A stretch of 64,000 bases of DNA from Duganella sp. CF458 (GTDB lineage Bacteria > Pseudomonadota > Gammaproteobacteria > Burkholderiales > Burkholderiaceae_D), in contig NZ_FOOF01000018.1 in assembly GCF_900113115.1 (NCBI RefSeq), positions 1 to 64,000 of the forward strand. Reading direction: 5' to 3'. This document shows, in pieces, positions 16,785 through 24,845 of the stretch. Made by a program: the position numbers and the translations under genes. Each line of letters starts with the position of its first letter. The first letter of the stretch is position 1. The notes under the pieces were generated by a model. That model was not told where the DNA came from, searched no databases, and saw nothing but the letters and a program-made list of their open reading frames with translations.

Positions 16785-19733
16785 TCAGAACTTGTAGCGC
16801 GCACCGAGCATGTAGCGCGGCCTGGATTGCGTCACGAAGAGCGCCATCGATTCAGCGCGGCCGTGGACGCGCTGGATTTCGTTGGTCACGTTGATCGCTT
16901 CAAACTGCACGCTGAGCTTCTCATTGAATGCATAGCCGACGCTCAGGTCCAGTTGGCCGTAGGCCTCCGTATAGTTCGGGTTAGGACCCGCGCCGTCGAA
17001 GGTCGAGGACAGGAACTTGTCACGCCAATTGTAGGCCGCGCGAATCGACCAGTTCTTGTCCTCGTAAATACCCACCAGATTGGCGGAGTTGCTCAGCCCG
17101 ACCAGCGCGAACTGTTCGCCGACCTTGAAGTTGTCGTACTTCAGGCCCGAATCCACCCAGGTGTAGTTGGCCGACAGCCCGAAACCGGAATTGCCGAACA
17201 TATGCTGTACGTTGATCTCTGCGCCCTTCAGCTTCTCGTTCTTCTGGTTGGCGAAAGAGTTGATCTCGAACGACATCACCGGATCGTTCGGCTGGCCGAC
17301 GATGGTGCCGGTGGCATTGCCGCTCGCATCGTCAGGGCCGCGCGTCACGCCCGGAGCGGTCGGGTGATTGCGGAAGATGTAGTTGCGGATGCAGACACGG
17401 TCGGCGCCGCAATTGCCCTGCTGGACAGCCTCGTTCCAGAGTGCGCCGCCAGCCGGCGTGTGCAGGTTGAACGGGGTCGCGGTGATCTTGGACTGGCCGG
17501 CGTAGTTGCTCAGATCCTTGTGGAACAGGCCGACCGAGGCGAAGCTTTGCTGGCCGTAATACCATTCCCACGACAGGTCCAGGTTTTTCGACTTGACCGG
17601 CTTCAATTGCGGGTTGCCCTGGCTGCCTGTGCCGCCGAAATCGCGCGCCAGGCGGTCCAGTGTGGTGCCGCCCTGGATCTGGTCATAACGCGGCCGGCCG
17701 ATGGTTTCGCCGTAGCTGGCGCGCAGCTTCATGTCCGAGCGGATATCGGCATCCCAATCCACGCTAGGCAGCCAATGGTTGTATTTGCCATTGAGCGTCG
17801 TGAAAGTCGGCGCCCCGAAGCTGAGCGGGAATTCGTTGGCCGATACCCAGCTGACCCCTGTCGCGGCAGGCACCAGGGCGGTCGACATGACGTCGGTCTT
17901 CTCGTAACGCACGCCGATATTGGTATGCATCGGGATCGCAGTATCCCAGTCGGTCCCGAATTGGACGTAGGCGCTCTTGGATTTTTCCTGGGTGCGCTGG
18001 TCGGTGTCGAAGGTACTCTTCGGCATGTACATATCCGGCAGGCCGGTCACCTTGGCGGTCAGGGCGCGCAACTCGGCGAAGTTAAAGGTGTAGAACTGGT
18101 TGAACAGGGCTGGATTGCCGCTGCCATTGATCTTGTCGTAGTACTGGCGCAGCGACTCCCGATGGAACAGGCTGGCCGGATAGTCGGATGCCGTCGACGC
18201 GCCGCCCCAGGAATCGCGCTGCTGGGTCGACATGGCGGAGCGGTTTTTCACTTCGATCGCGCCCACGCCGAAGTTCAGGTTGGACGCTTCCAGCAGCTTC
18301 AGGCTGCCCTTGAACTGGGCTTGTTCGATCTCGCCCTTCATATAGCCGTTCTGGAACACGGAGCCGGTCACTTGCTGCGGGGCCCGGGTGAAGTCCGCGC
18401 CCTGGATGCTCAGTACCGGGAAATCGTCGCGGAAGTCGACCGTGGTGTCGCCGCGGCTGAAGCTTGCGGTGCCGATCACGTTGCTGGAGCCGAATGGGCT
18501 GTCGGCCTTGGATTCGGCGCTGGATTTATGCACGTCCAGTTCCAGTTTCAAACCGTCGGTTTTCCAGGCGGCGTTGAAGCCGAGCGATTGGTTCTGGGTC
18601 TTGGTGGCGAAATCGGCGCCGCCCATGGCGATGTCGCTGTTGGCCGCCGGCAGCAGTTCGGTGTACACCAGCGGAGCGGCGACCGGACCGTTGCTCCAGG
18701 TCGAATTGGACGCGCCGAAGTTGAACCAGGCCGACAGGTCCTGGCGGCGGGTCTGGATCTTGTTCTCGGAGTAGGTGTAGTCCAGCGTGGTGGTGAGTTC
18801 TTTCACCGGCGCCCACTGCAACGTCAATTGGCCATTGGTGCGCTGGCGCTGCACGCCGTTCATGTTGTAGTTCAGGTTCTGCGGCAGCGAATAAATGTCG
18901 CCGTCTTTCGGACGGTTGGTGGCGCCGGCTTGCGGAAGCGGTCCCGCGTTGCCCAGGAATGGACCGCGCCAGCCGTTCGCCACGGAAGCCTGGTTGAAGC
19001 CCAGGTTGCGCTCCTGGTAGCTGGCGCTCAGCGCCACGCCGAAGCGGTTGTCGTCAAAGGTATTGCTGTAGATGCCTGAGACTTCCGGCGTGGTCGCGCT
19101 GCCTTGCTTCACGTCGCCAGGAAGGTTGTTGTGGGATGTATCGTGCACCGCCTTGACGCCGACGCTGGCCATCATGCCGGGGCGGTCCAGCGGACGCGCC
19201 GTCATCACATTGACGGTGGCGCCGATGCCGCCGGTCGGGGTTTCGGCGCGGCCGGTCTTGTAGACCTGGATCTGCGAAATCGCTTCGGACGCCAGGTTGG
19301 CGAAGTCGAAGGCGCGGCCATTCAGGTCGCCCAGGTTGGAGGTCGGCATCTGGCGGCCATTCAGCAGCACCAGGTTGAAGTCGGGGCCGACGCCGCGCAC
19401 GGTGATTTTGGAACCTTCGCCGATGGAGCGGTCGATCGACACGCCGCTGATGCGCTGCAGCGACTCGGCGAGGTTAGTGTCGGGGAATTTGCCGATGTCG
19501 GCAGCCACGATGCCATCCACAATGCCGTCGGCATTGCGTTTCAGGTTCATCGAGGAACCCAGGCTGGCGCGCAGGCCGGTAACCACCACGGTGGTTACCT
19601 CGCCGCTGTTGGACGGGGCGGGCGCCACGCCTGCCTGGTCCGATTCCTGCGCCTGGGCCGGTGCGATGAGCGCCGCGCAGGCGGTGGCTACTGCAAGGCT
19701 CATCAATGTCTGCTTCGCCTTTGGATAGTGCAT
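16785..19733 (-). CDS. TonB-dependent receptor (carbohydrate-type)
   Basis: A 982-residue outer-membrane receptor. Residues 1-28 are a signal peptide (ending PAQAQ). The plug domain contains DIGKFPDTNLAESLQRISG and KITVRGVGPDFN, and a long beta-barrel ends in an aromatic residue (MLGARYKF), as required for outer-membrane assembly. This is the large Caulobacter/Xanthomonas class of receptors found in sugar-utilisation loci. The start at 19733 has AAGGAG upstream and begins the signal peptide. Its promoter (TTGACA/TAGTAT) is flanked by two perfect LacI-type operators. It should import beta-glucan oligosaccharides across the outer membrane using TonB energy. Confidence 0.95.
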   Translation of the reverse strand: MHYPKAKQTLMSLAVATACAALIAPAQAQESDQAGVAPAPSNSGEVTTVVVTGLRASLGSSMNLKRNADGIVDGIVAADIGKFPDTNLAESLQRISGVSIDRSIGEGSKITVRGVGPDFNLVLLNGRQMPTSNLGDLNGRAFDFANLASEAISQIQVYKTGRAETPTGGIGATVNVMTARPLDRPGMMASVGVKAVHDTSHNNLPGDVKQGSATTPEVSGIYSNTFDDNRFGVALSASYQERNLGFNQASVANGWRGPFLGNAGPLPQAGATNRPKDGDIYSLPQNLNYNMNGVQRQRTNGQLTLQWAPVKELTTTLDYTYSENKIQTRRQDLSAWFNFGASNSTWSNGPVAAPLVYTELLPAANSDIAMGGADFATKTQNQSLGFNAAWKTDGLKLELDVHKSSAESKADSPFGSSNVIGTASFSRGDTTVDFRDDFPVLSIQGADFTRAPQQVTGSVFQNGYMKGEIEQAQFKGSLKLLEASNLNFGVGAIEVKNRSAMSTQQRDSWGGASTASDYPASLFHRESLRQYYDKINGSGNPALFNQFYTFNFAELRALTAKVTGLPDMYMPKSTFDTDQRTQEKSKSAYVQFGTDWDTAIPMHTNIGVRYEKTDVMSTALVPAATGVSWVSANEFPLSFGAPTFTTLNGKYNHWLPSVDWDADIRSDMKLRASYGETIGRPRYDQIQGGTTLDRLARDFGGTGSQGNPQLKPVKSKNLDLSWEWYYGQQSFASVGLFHKDLSNYAGQSKITATPFNLHTPAGGALWNEAVQQGNCGADRVCIRNYIFRNHPTAPGVTRGPDDASGNATGTIVGQPNDPVMSFEINSFANQKNEKLKGAEINVQHMFGNSGFGLSANYTWVDSGLKYDNFKVGEQFALVGLSNSANLVGIYEDKNWSIRAAYNWRDKFLSSTFDGAGPNPNYTEAYGQLDLSVGYAFNEKLSVQFEAINVTNEIQRVHGRAESMALFVTQSRPRYMLGARYKF

Positions 19734-19779
19734 TTGGTCTCCTTGGTTCTTATAGTCTGGCCGCCTCCCCCAACCAGCA

Positions 19780-19793
19780 TGGAAACGTTTCCA
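19780..19793. promoter_or_regulatory. LacI-family operator (TonB receptor, proximal)
   Basis: A perfect palindrome TGGAAACGTTTCCA. On the minus strand it lies about 10-20 bases downstream of the expected transcription start of the TonB receptor operon, where a repressor would act as a roadblock. Confidence 0.9.
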
Positions 19794-19807
19794 TGTCATG
19801 CTTAAAA

Positions 19808-19836
19808 ATACTAGGGGCAGCAAAATCGATTGTCAA
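19808..19836 (-). promoter_or_regulatory. Promoter of the TonB receptor operon
   Basis: On the minus strand: TTGACA (19836-19831), a 17-base spacer, then TAGTAT (19813-19808). This is near consensus for sigma-70. Perfect operators lie on both sides, at 19780 and 19886. Confidence 0.8.
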
Positions 19837-19885
19837 TAAAATACGCCGGGAATCGGCAGGAAGTGTGGGGTTTCCGTCATCAAAC

Positions 19886-19899
19886 TGGAAACGTTTCCA
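19886..19899. promoter_or_regulatory. LacI-family operator (central, between divergent genes)
   Basis: A second perfect TGGAAACGTTTCCA. Its centre is 106 bases from the proximal site and 88 bases from the third site at 19974, so repressor tetramers or dimers could link the sites by looping. It lies upstream of both divergent promoters. Confidence 0.9.
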
Positions 19900-19973
19900 T
19901 TCTGGTCAGCGCAATATAGCACCGTTCAAATTTCGAAGTCAACAGCTTTTCCGTGCTATATTCGCAACGAAAA

Positions 19974-19987
19974 TGGGAACGTTTCCA
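19974..19987. promoter_or_regulatory. LacI-family operator (GH16 gene)
   Basis: TGGGAACGTTTCCA, one mismatch from the palindrome, 15 bases before the GH16 start codon. A TATATT -10-like element is at 19957-19962, so the operator covers the expected transcript start. Confidence 0.85.
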
Positions 19988-20002
19988 TGTCAGGGATAAA
20001 CG

Positions 20003-21445
20003 ATGTTGAAAACGATTTTTGTCATCTTGCTGGGGCTGCAAAGCGCGCAAGCAGTGGAAACGTGGCCACATGGGGCACGCGCAGCGGTCAGCCTGGCTTA
20101 CGACGATGCGCTCGATTCGCAGCTCGATCATGCGCTGCCGGCACTGCAGCGCCATGGCCTGAAAGCCACGTTCTACCTGGCACTGGCAAACGCACCGGTG
20201 CGCCGGCGCTTGGCCGAGTGGCGCGCGGCAGCGCAACGCGGGCACGAGCTTGGCAACCATACCTTGTTCCACCAGTGCTCGGCCAGTACTCCAGGCCACG
20301 CCTGGGTCGAAGCGCATCGCAACCTCGATACCACCAGCGTCGCGCAGATGCTGGACCAGGTGCGGCTGGCCAATACGCTGCTGCAGGCAATCGACGGCAA
20401 GCGCGAACGCACGTTCAACGCTCCGTGCTTCGAACAGCAAGCGGCGGGCCAGTCTTACTGGCCAGCGATCCGCGATGAATTCGTGGCGTTGCGCACGGCA
20501 GGCATTGCACCGGTCGGCTTGACCGGCGCCCAGCTCATCGCACTGGTGAAGGAGCAGGGCGCGCAAGGCGGCGTGGTGAACCTGGTGTTTCATGGCGTCG
20601 GCGGCGACTATCTTGCCGTCAGCGATGAAGCGCATGACGAACTGCTGTGTTTCCTGGCCGCGCATCGCGACCAGTACTGGACCGACACTTACCTGAACAT
20701 CGTGCGCCACCAGCGCGGGGCCAAACCAGGCTGGGTGCTCGATTGGGCCGACGAGTTCGACGGCGACGCCCTCGATACGCGCAAGTGGGTCGCGGAGCTG
20801 GCCGGCCATGGTTACGGCAATAACGAGATGCAGTTTTACACGGCCAGAAAAGAAAATTTGCGCGTGGAGGGAGGCAAGCTGGTCATCGAGGCACGCAAAG
20901 AGTCATACCAGGGCAAGCAATACACTTCGGCGCGCCTGAAGACTGCCGGCCTGATGGAGCGCCAATATGGGCGCTTCGAAGCGCGCATCAAAGTGCCGCG
21001 CGGACAGGGTATCTGGCCGGCGTTCTGGATGCTGGGGGGCGATATCGACAAGGCGGGCTGGCCGCGCAGCGGCGAGATCGACATCATGGAAAACATCGGC
21101 AAGGAACCCGGCATCGTCCATGGCACGCTGCATGGCCCGGGCTACTCCGGCGAGAAGGGCTTCGGCGCGCCATCGCAGCTGCCGCACGGGCAGCGCTATG
21201 CAGACGGCTTCCACGTGTTTGCGGTGGAATGGGAGCCGGGCGAAATCCGCTGGTACCGCGATGGCCAGCATTACCACACCGCGCAGCCGCAAATGGTGAA
21301 CGGTGAATGGGTATTCGAGCATCCCTTCTTCGTGCTGCTTAACCTGGCCGTGGGCGGCTATTGGCCCGGCTATCCCGATGCAGATACGCTATTCCCGCAA
21401 GTGATGCTGGTTGACTACGTTCGGGTATATCGCAAGGAGGACTGA
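20003..21445 (+). CDS. Secreted polysaccharide deacetylase-GH16 endo-beta-glucanase fusion
   Basis: A 480-residue secreted protein with signal peptide at residues 1-17 (LLGLQSAQA). Residues 20-225 resemble a NodB polysaccharide deacetylase: Asp-Asp in LAYDDALDS (34-35) and HTLFH (86-90) fit the metal triad, although the later RxP-type motif reads NAPCFEQ and is degenerate. Residues 245-478 form a GH16 domain of the laminarinase type, with the catalytic triad in GEIDIMENIG (Glu358, Asp360, Glu363). GH16 enzymes of this type cleave beta-1,3 or mixed-linkage glucans. The gene is divergent from the TonB receptor and carries its own LacI-type operator. The ribosome-binding site is weak (AGGGATAA). 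Whether the deacetylase half is active is open. Confidence 0.9.
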   Translation: MLKTIFVILLGLQSAQAVETWPHGARAAVSLAYDDALDSQLDHALPALQRHGLKATFYLALANAPVRRRLAEWRAAAQRGHELGNHTLFHQCSASTPGHAWVEAHRNLDTTSVAQMLDQVRLANTLLQAIDGKRERTFNAPCFEQQAAGQSYWPAIRDEFVALRTAGIAPVGLTGAQLIALVKEQGAQGGVVNLVFHGVGGDYLAVSDEAHDELLCFLAAHRDQYWTDTYLNIVRHQRGAKPGWVLDWADEFDGDALDTRKWVAELAGHGYGNNEMQFYTARKENLRVEGGKLVIEARKESYQGKQYTSARLKTAGLMERQYGRFEARIKVPRGQGIWPAFWMLGGDIDKAGWPRSGEIDIMENIGKEPGIVHGTLHGPGYSGEKGFGAPSQLPHGQRYADGFHVFAVEWEPGEIRWYRDGQHYHTAQPQMVNGEWVFEHPFFVLLNLAVGGYWPGYPDADTLFPQVMLVDYVRVYRKED

Positions 21446-21460
21446 TGGTACACTCAATGC

Positions 21461-21949
21461 ATGAATGCAATCATTCTTGCTGCGGCCTTAATGGCCACTC
21501 CCGCCACGCCGGAGCAGGCGGTGGCCGCGCTGTGGCGCTCACTGAGTCACGACGCCGGCCAGCCCGGCGATGAAGCGGCGCTGCGCGCCATCCTCCACCC
21601 CGACGCCATGGTCTACGGCGCCCGTTACAGCAACGGCGCTGCCGCGCTGTCGGTCGCGCGAGGCGCCGATTTCGCCGCCGGCATCGGGCGTGTCGACGAA
21701 AAGGGCTTCCATGAGTGCGAAGTGGCGCGCGAGGTGCGCCAGTACGACCGTTTTGCCACCGTCTACAGCGTCGTCGAGTCGCGCAATGATCGCAGTGCAC
21801 CGAAAGCGAATTTCACGGGAGTAAACAGCATCCAGCTGTTCCGCGCGGACGACGGCTGGCGCATTATCGGCCTGTACTACCAGGTCGAACGGCCTGGCCA
21901 GCCCATCCCGCTACAGGGCGGCAAGGCGGGCGCCTGCCTGGAGGGATGA
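21461..21949 (+). CDS. NTF2-like (SnoaL-type) domain protein, probably exported
   Basis: A 162-residue protein with a short hydrophobic N terminus (IILAAALMATPATP) that may be a weak signal peptide. The rest fits the NTF2-like cone fold: helix PEQAVAALWRSL, FTGVNSIQLFRADDGWRIIGLYYQ at the end. Members serve as small ligand-binding or scaffold domains, and no catalytic residues can be assigned. It begins 15 bases after the GH16 stop and could be co-transcribed with it, and it overlaps the DUF2868 gene by 4 bases. Confidence 0.7.
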   Translation: MNAIILAAALMATPATPEQAVAALWRSLSHDAGQPGDEAALRAILHPDAMVYGARYSNGAAALSVARGADFAAGIGRVDEKGFHECEVAREVRQYDRFATVYSVVESRNDRSAPKANFTGVNSIQLFRADDGWRIIGLYYQVERPGQPIPLQGGKAGACLEG

Positions 21950-23355
21950 TGAACGAGAAGACTGCCCGCGCCATCATGCTGGTCAAGGCGATCGAAGAAG
22001 CCGACCAGCACAAGGAAGTGCTGACCGGCGATGACCGCCAGTTCGCCAGCCGCACCGCGCGCGAACTGGCGCACTGGCAGGCGGCCGAGCAGCGTTCGGC
22101 ATCCACGCTGCCGGATTTTCTTTACCATCGCGCCGAACAACTGCTCAAGCGCCTGGCTGCGCGCCACAAGATGTTCGGCTCCGTCACGCGAGGGCATAGC
22201 GGCATGTGGGGGGCCAGCTTGCTGCTGCCGCTGGCGGCGCTGCTGGCTGGCGGCATGGCCGAGCGCTTTGGCGACCCGCATCGCGTCGACCTGCTGTCCA
22301 TGCCGCTGCTGGGGATCATCGCCTGGAATATGCTGGCCTACCTGCTGCTGGTGCTGTGGGCCCTGCTGCCCGCGCGCCGGGCCGGATTGCGGCGCGGCCT
22401 GGCCAACCGCATGGCGCTGGGCAGCGGGCATGTTCCGCGCCGGCTGCCGCATGCGCTGGCGGGCGGGGTACTGCAATTCATGCTGGACTGGGCCCGCCTG
22501 GGCGCACCCCTGAACCTGGCCCGCATTGCGCGCATCCTGCACTGGTCGGCCGCGGCGTTTGCCATCGGCGCCATACTGTCGCTGTATGCCCGCGGCATTG
22601 TCGAACGCTATGCAGCAGGCTGGGAAAGCACCTTCCTCGACCCATGGCAGGTTTATCGCCTGCTGTCGCTGCTGTTCGCGCCCGCGGAGCGGATATTCGG
22701 CCTGGAAGGCTTCACCGCTGACGAGGTGATGGGTTTGCAGAACTGGGGCGACGCACGTCACGGCAACGGCGCGCGCTGGGTGAACCTGTACGCCGCCAGC
22801 CTGCTGCTGTACGTGGTCCTGCCGCGCCTGGTACTGGGCGCCATGGCTGCCGCACGCGCGCTCTGGCTGCGGCGCCGCTTCCCGCTCGACCTGGACCAGC
22901 CTTACTTCCACCAGCTTGGCGTGTCGGCGGGCGGCGAGCCGGGCCTGCTGCGCGTGCTGCCTTACAGCCTGACCGTGGACGAGGCCCGCAGCAAGGGCCT
23001 GGACACGGTGGCGCAGGAAATGCTGGGAGAGCAAGCCCGCGTGCGCCTGCTGCCGCCTGCGGCCTACGGCAGCGAAGCGCCGGCCCTGGAGGCGGGCGAG
23101 GGGGTGACGAACGCTGTCCTGTTCGGCCTTGCCGCCACGCCCGAGCAGGAAAACCATGGCGTCTTCCTGGCTGCACTGGGCAAGGGACGCAAGCTGGTCG
23201 CGCTGCTCGACCAGTCCGCGCTGGCCGCGCGCATGGATGGCAGCCGCTTGAGTGAGCGCATCGAATTATGGCGTGAGTTCTGCATCCTGCATGGCGCCGA
23301 ACCCAAGGTGGTCGATTTGCTGGCCCCTGCGGAAGTCAGCGGAAACGCAGCATGA
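21946..23355 (+). CDS. DUF2868 membrane protein (partner of DUF3482 GTPase)
   Basis: A 469-residue protein with four or more predicted membrane segments (around residues 90-105, 120-140, 200-220 and 280-300) and a soluble C-terminal region. It matches the DUF2868 pattern, for which no function is established. It overlaps the next gene, a DUF3482 GTPase, by 4 bases. These two families are regularly found as neighbours, suggesting a membrane GTPase complex. Two successive ATG codons (21946 and 21949) could each serve as start. Confidence 0.82.
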   Translation: MMNEKTARAIMLVKAIEEADQHKEVLTGDDRQFASRTARELAHWQAAEQRSASTLPDFLYHRAEQLLKRLAARHKMFGSVTRGHSGMWGASLLLPLAALLAGGMAERFGDPHRVDLLSMPLLGIIAWNMLAYLLLVLWALLPARRAGLRRGLANRMALGSGHVPRRLPHALAGGVLQFMLDWARLGAPLNLARIARILHWSAAAFAIGAILSLYARGIVERYAAGWESTFLDPWQVYRLLSLLFAPAERIFGLEGFTADEVMGLQNWGDARHGNGARWVNLYAASLLLYVVLPRLVLGAMAAARALWLRRRFPLDLDQPYFHQLGVSAGGEPGLLRVLPYSLTVDEARSKGLDTVAQEMLGEQARVRLLPPAAYGSEAPALEAGEGVTNAVLFGLAATPEQENHGVFLAALGKGRKLVALLDQSALAARMDGSRLSERIELWREFCILHGAEPKVVDLLAPAEVSGNAA

Positions 23356-24845
23356 CGGGCGCACCGGTCACCATCCAGCTTGCGCTGGTTTCCCACACCA
23401 ATAACGGCAAGACCACGCTGGCCCGTACCCTGCTGGGCACCGATGTGGGACAGGTGCGCGACGCCGCCCACGTCACCACGTTGGCCGAATCGCATGCGCT
23501 GATGACGACCCAAGGCGGCGACCGCCTGATGTTGTGGGATACGCCGGGCTTCGGCGATTCCCTGCGCCTGATGAAGCGCCTGGCGCTGACCGGCAACCCG
23601 ATCGGCTGGTTCCTGCGCGAAGTGGTGGACCGCTACCGTGACCGCCCGTTCTGGCTTAGCCAGCAGGCCGTGCGCACCGCGCGCGACGAAGCCGATGTGG
23701 TGCTGTACCTGGTCAATTCGACCGAGAACCCGGGCGATGCCGGTTATATTCCGGCTGAAATGCGCATCCTCGACTGGCTGGGCAAGCCGGTACTGGTATT
23801 GCTGAACCAGATGGGACCGCCACGCCCGCTGCCCGTAGAACAGGCCGAACTGCTGCGCTGGAAGGACGTCATGCTGCAATTCGGCCAGGTGCGCGAGGTG
23901 CTGCCGCTGGATGCCTTCGCCCGTTGCTGGGTGCATGAGCGCGTGTTTTACGATGCGCTCGGCGCCCTGGTCGGACCGGAAAAGCAGCAAGGCTACGAGC
24001 GCCTGTTCTCGGTTTGGGAAGACACCAATGCGCGCCGCTTCAAGCAGTCGATGGCGGTGATGGCGCACCAGTTGGCGGATGCCGCGCACGACAAGCAGAT
24101 CGTGGAAACGGTGGAGCGCGGCATGATCGCATCGGCGCTGAAGATCATCGGCATCGGCAAGGGCGAGGACCGCAAGCGCCAGGACCGCGCCATGAACACG
24201 CTGGTGGCGCGGCTCAACCTGGCCATCGGCCAGGCGACGGTCAACCTGCTGGCACTGCACAAGCTCGACCCGAGCGAGGCGCCCAAGATCAATGCCCGTG
24301 TCAGCAACAACTTCGTGGTGCTGGCGCCGGTGGACAAGGGACAGGCAGCATTGCTGGGGGCCATCGTTTCGGGCGCGGCCACCGGCTTCTCGGCCGACCT
24401 GGCCGCCGGCGGCCTGACGCTGGGCACCGGCGCATTGCTGGGCGGCGTGATCGGCGCGCTGACTTTTGCCGGCGCGGCCTGGGGCTTCAATGTCGGCATG
24501 GAGCGTGAAGTGCCGACCATGTCGCTTTCAGACGATTTCCTACGCACCCTGCTGGTGTCCAGCGTGCTGCGTTATCTCGCCGTGGCGCACTTTGGCCGCG
24601 GGCGCGGCAACTTCGTTGAAAGCGAGGCGCCGCCGTTCTGGCAGGAAGAGGTGGAGCAGGCGGTGCTACTGCATGAGGCGCAAATGAAGGCGCTGTGGCA
24701 AACCCTGCGCGAGCAGGAAGAGCGCGACCTGGCGCCGGCCAGCGCCGTGCTCACCGCAATCACGGCGCACGTGCTGGCGCGGCTTTACCCGGAAGGTCAG
24801 GCAGCGAATCCGCCGTCGATATTGAGGCCGGCACCGGTCACGTAA
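23352..24845 (+). CDS. DUF3482 GTPase
   Basis: A 497-residue protein with an N-terminal Era/YfjP-like GTPase domain: G1 SHTNNGKTT (an Asn-rich P-loop in place of the common GxxxxGKS start), G3 DTPGFGDS, G4 LNQMG. A C-terminal DUF3482 region follows, with a glycine/alanine-rich hydrophobic stretch (GAIVSGAATGFSADLAAGG) that may insert in the membrane. It overlaps DUF2868 by 4 bases, so the two are probably produced together. Its 3' end overlaps the convergent SDR gene by 49 bases. The cellular role is unknown. Confidence 0.85.
   Translation: MTGAPVTIQLALVSHTNNGKTTLARTLLGTDVGQVRDAAHVTTLAESHALMTTQGGDRLMLWDTPGFGDSLRLMKRLALTGNPIGWFLREVVDRYRDRPFWLSQQAVRTARDEADVVLYLVNSTENPGDAGYIPAEMRILDWLGKPVLVLLNQMGPPRPLPVEQAELLRWKDVMLQFGQVREVLPLDAFARCWVHERVFYDALGALVGPEKQQGYERLFSVWEDTNARRFKQSMAVMAHQLADAAHDKQIVETVERGMIASALKIIGIGKGEDRKRQDRAMNTLVARLNLAIGQATVNLLALHKLDPSEAPKINARVSNNFVVLAPVDKGQAALLGAIVSGAATGFSADLAAGGLTLGTGALLGGVIGALTFAGAAWGFNVGMEREVPTMSLSDDFLRTLLVSSVLRYLAVAHFGRGRGNFVESEAPPFWQEEVEQAVLLHEAQMKALWQTLREQEERDLAPASAVLTAITAHVLARLYPEGQAANPPSILRPAPVT

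Noticed and set aside
15897..19079. A 1060-residue plus-strand open frame opposite the TonB receptor
   Set aside because: It is an antisense shadow of the receptor, SapC and cupin genes. It lacks any recognisable domain and would need to cross three real genes.
20056..20069. A TGGAAACGTGGCCA sequence resembling the LacI-type operator inside the GH16 gene
   Set aside because: It has two mismatches in the right half and lies in the coding region for the signal peptide; not counted as an operator, though weak auxiliary binding is possible.
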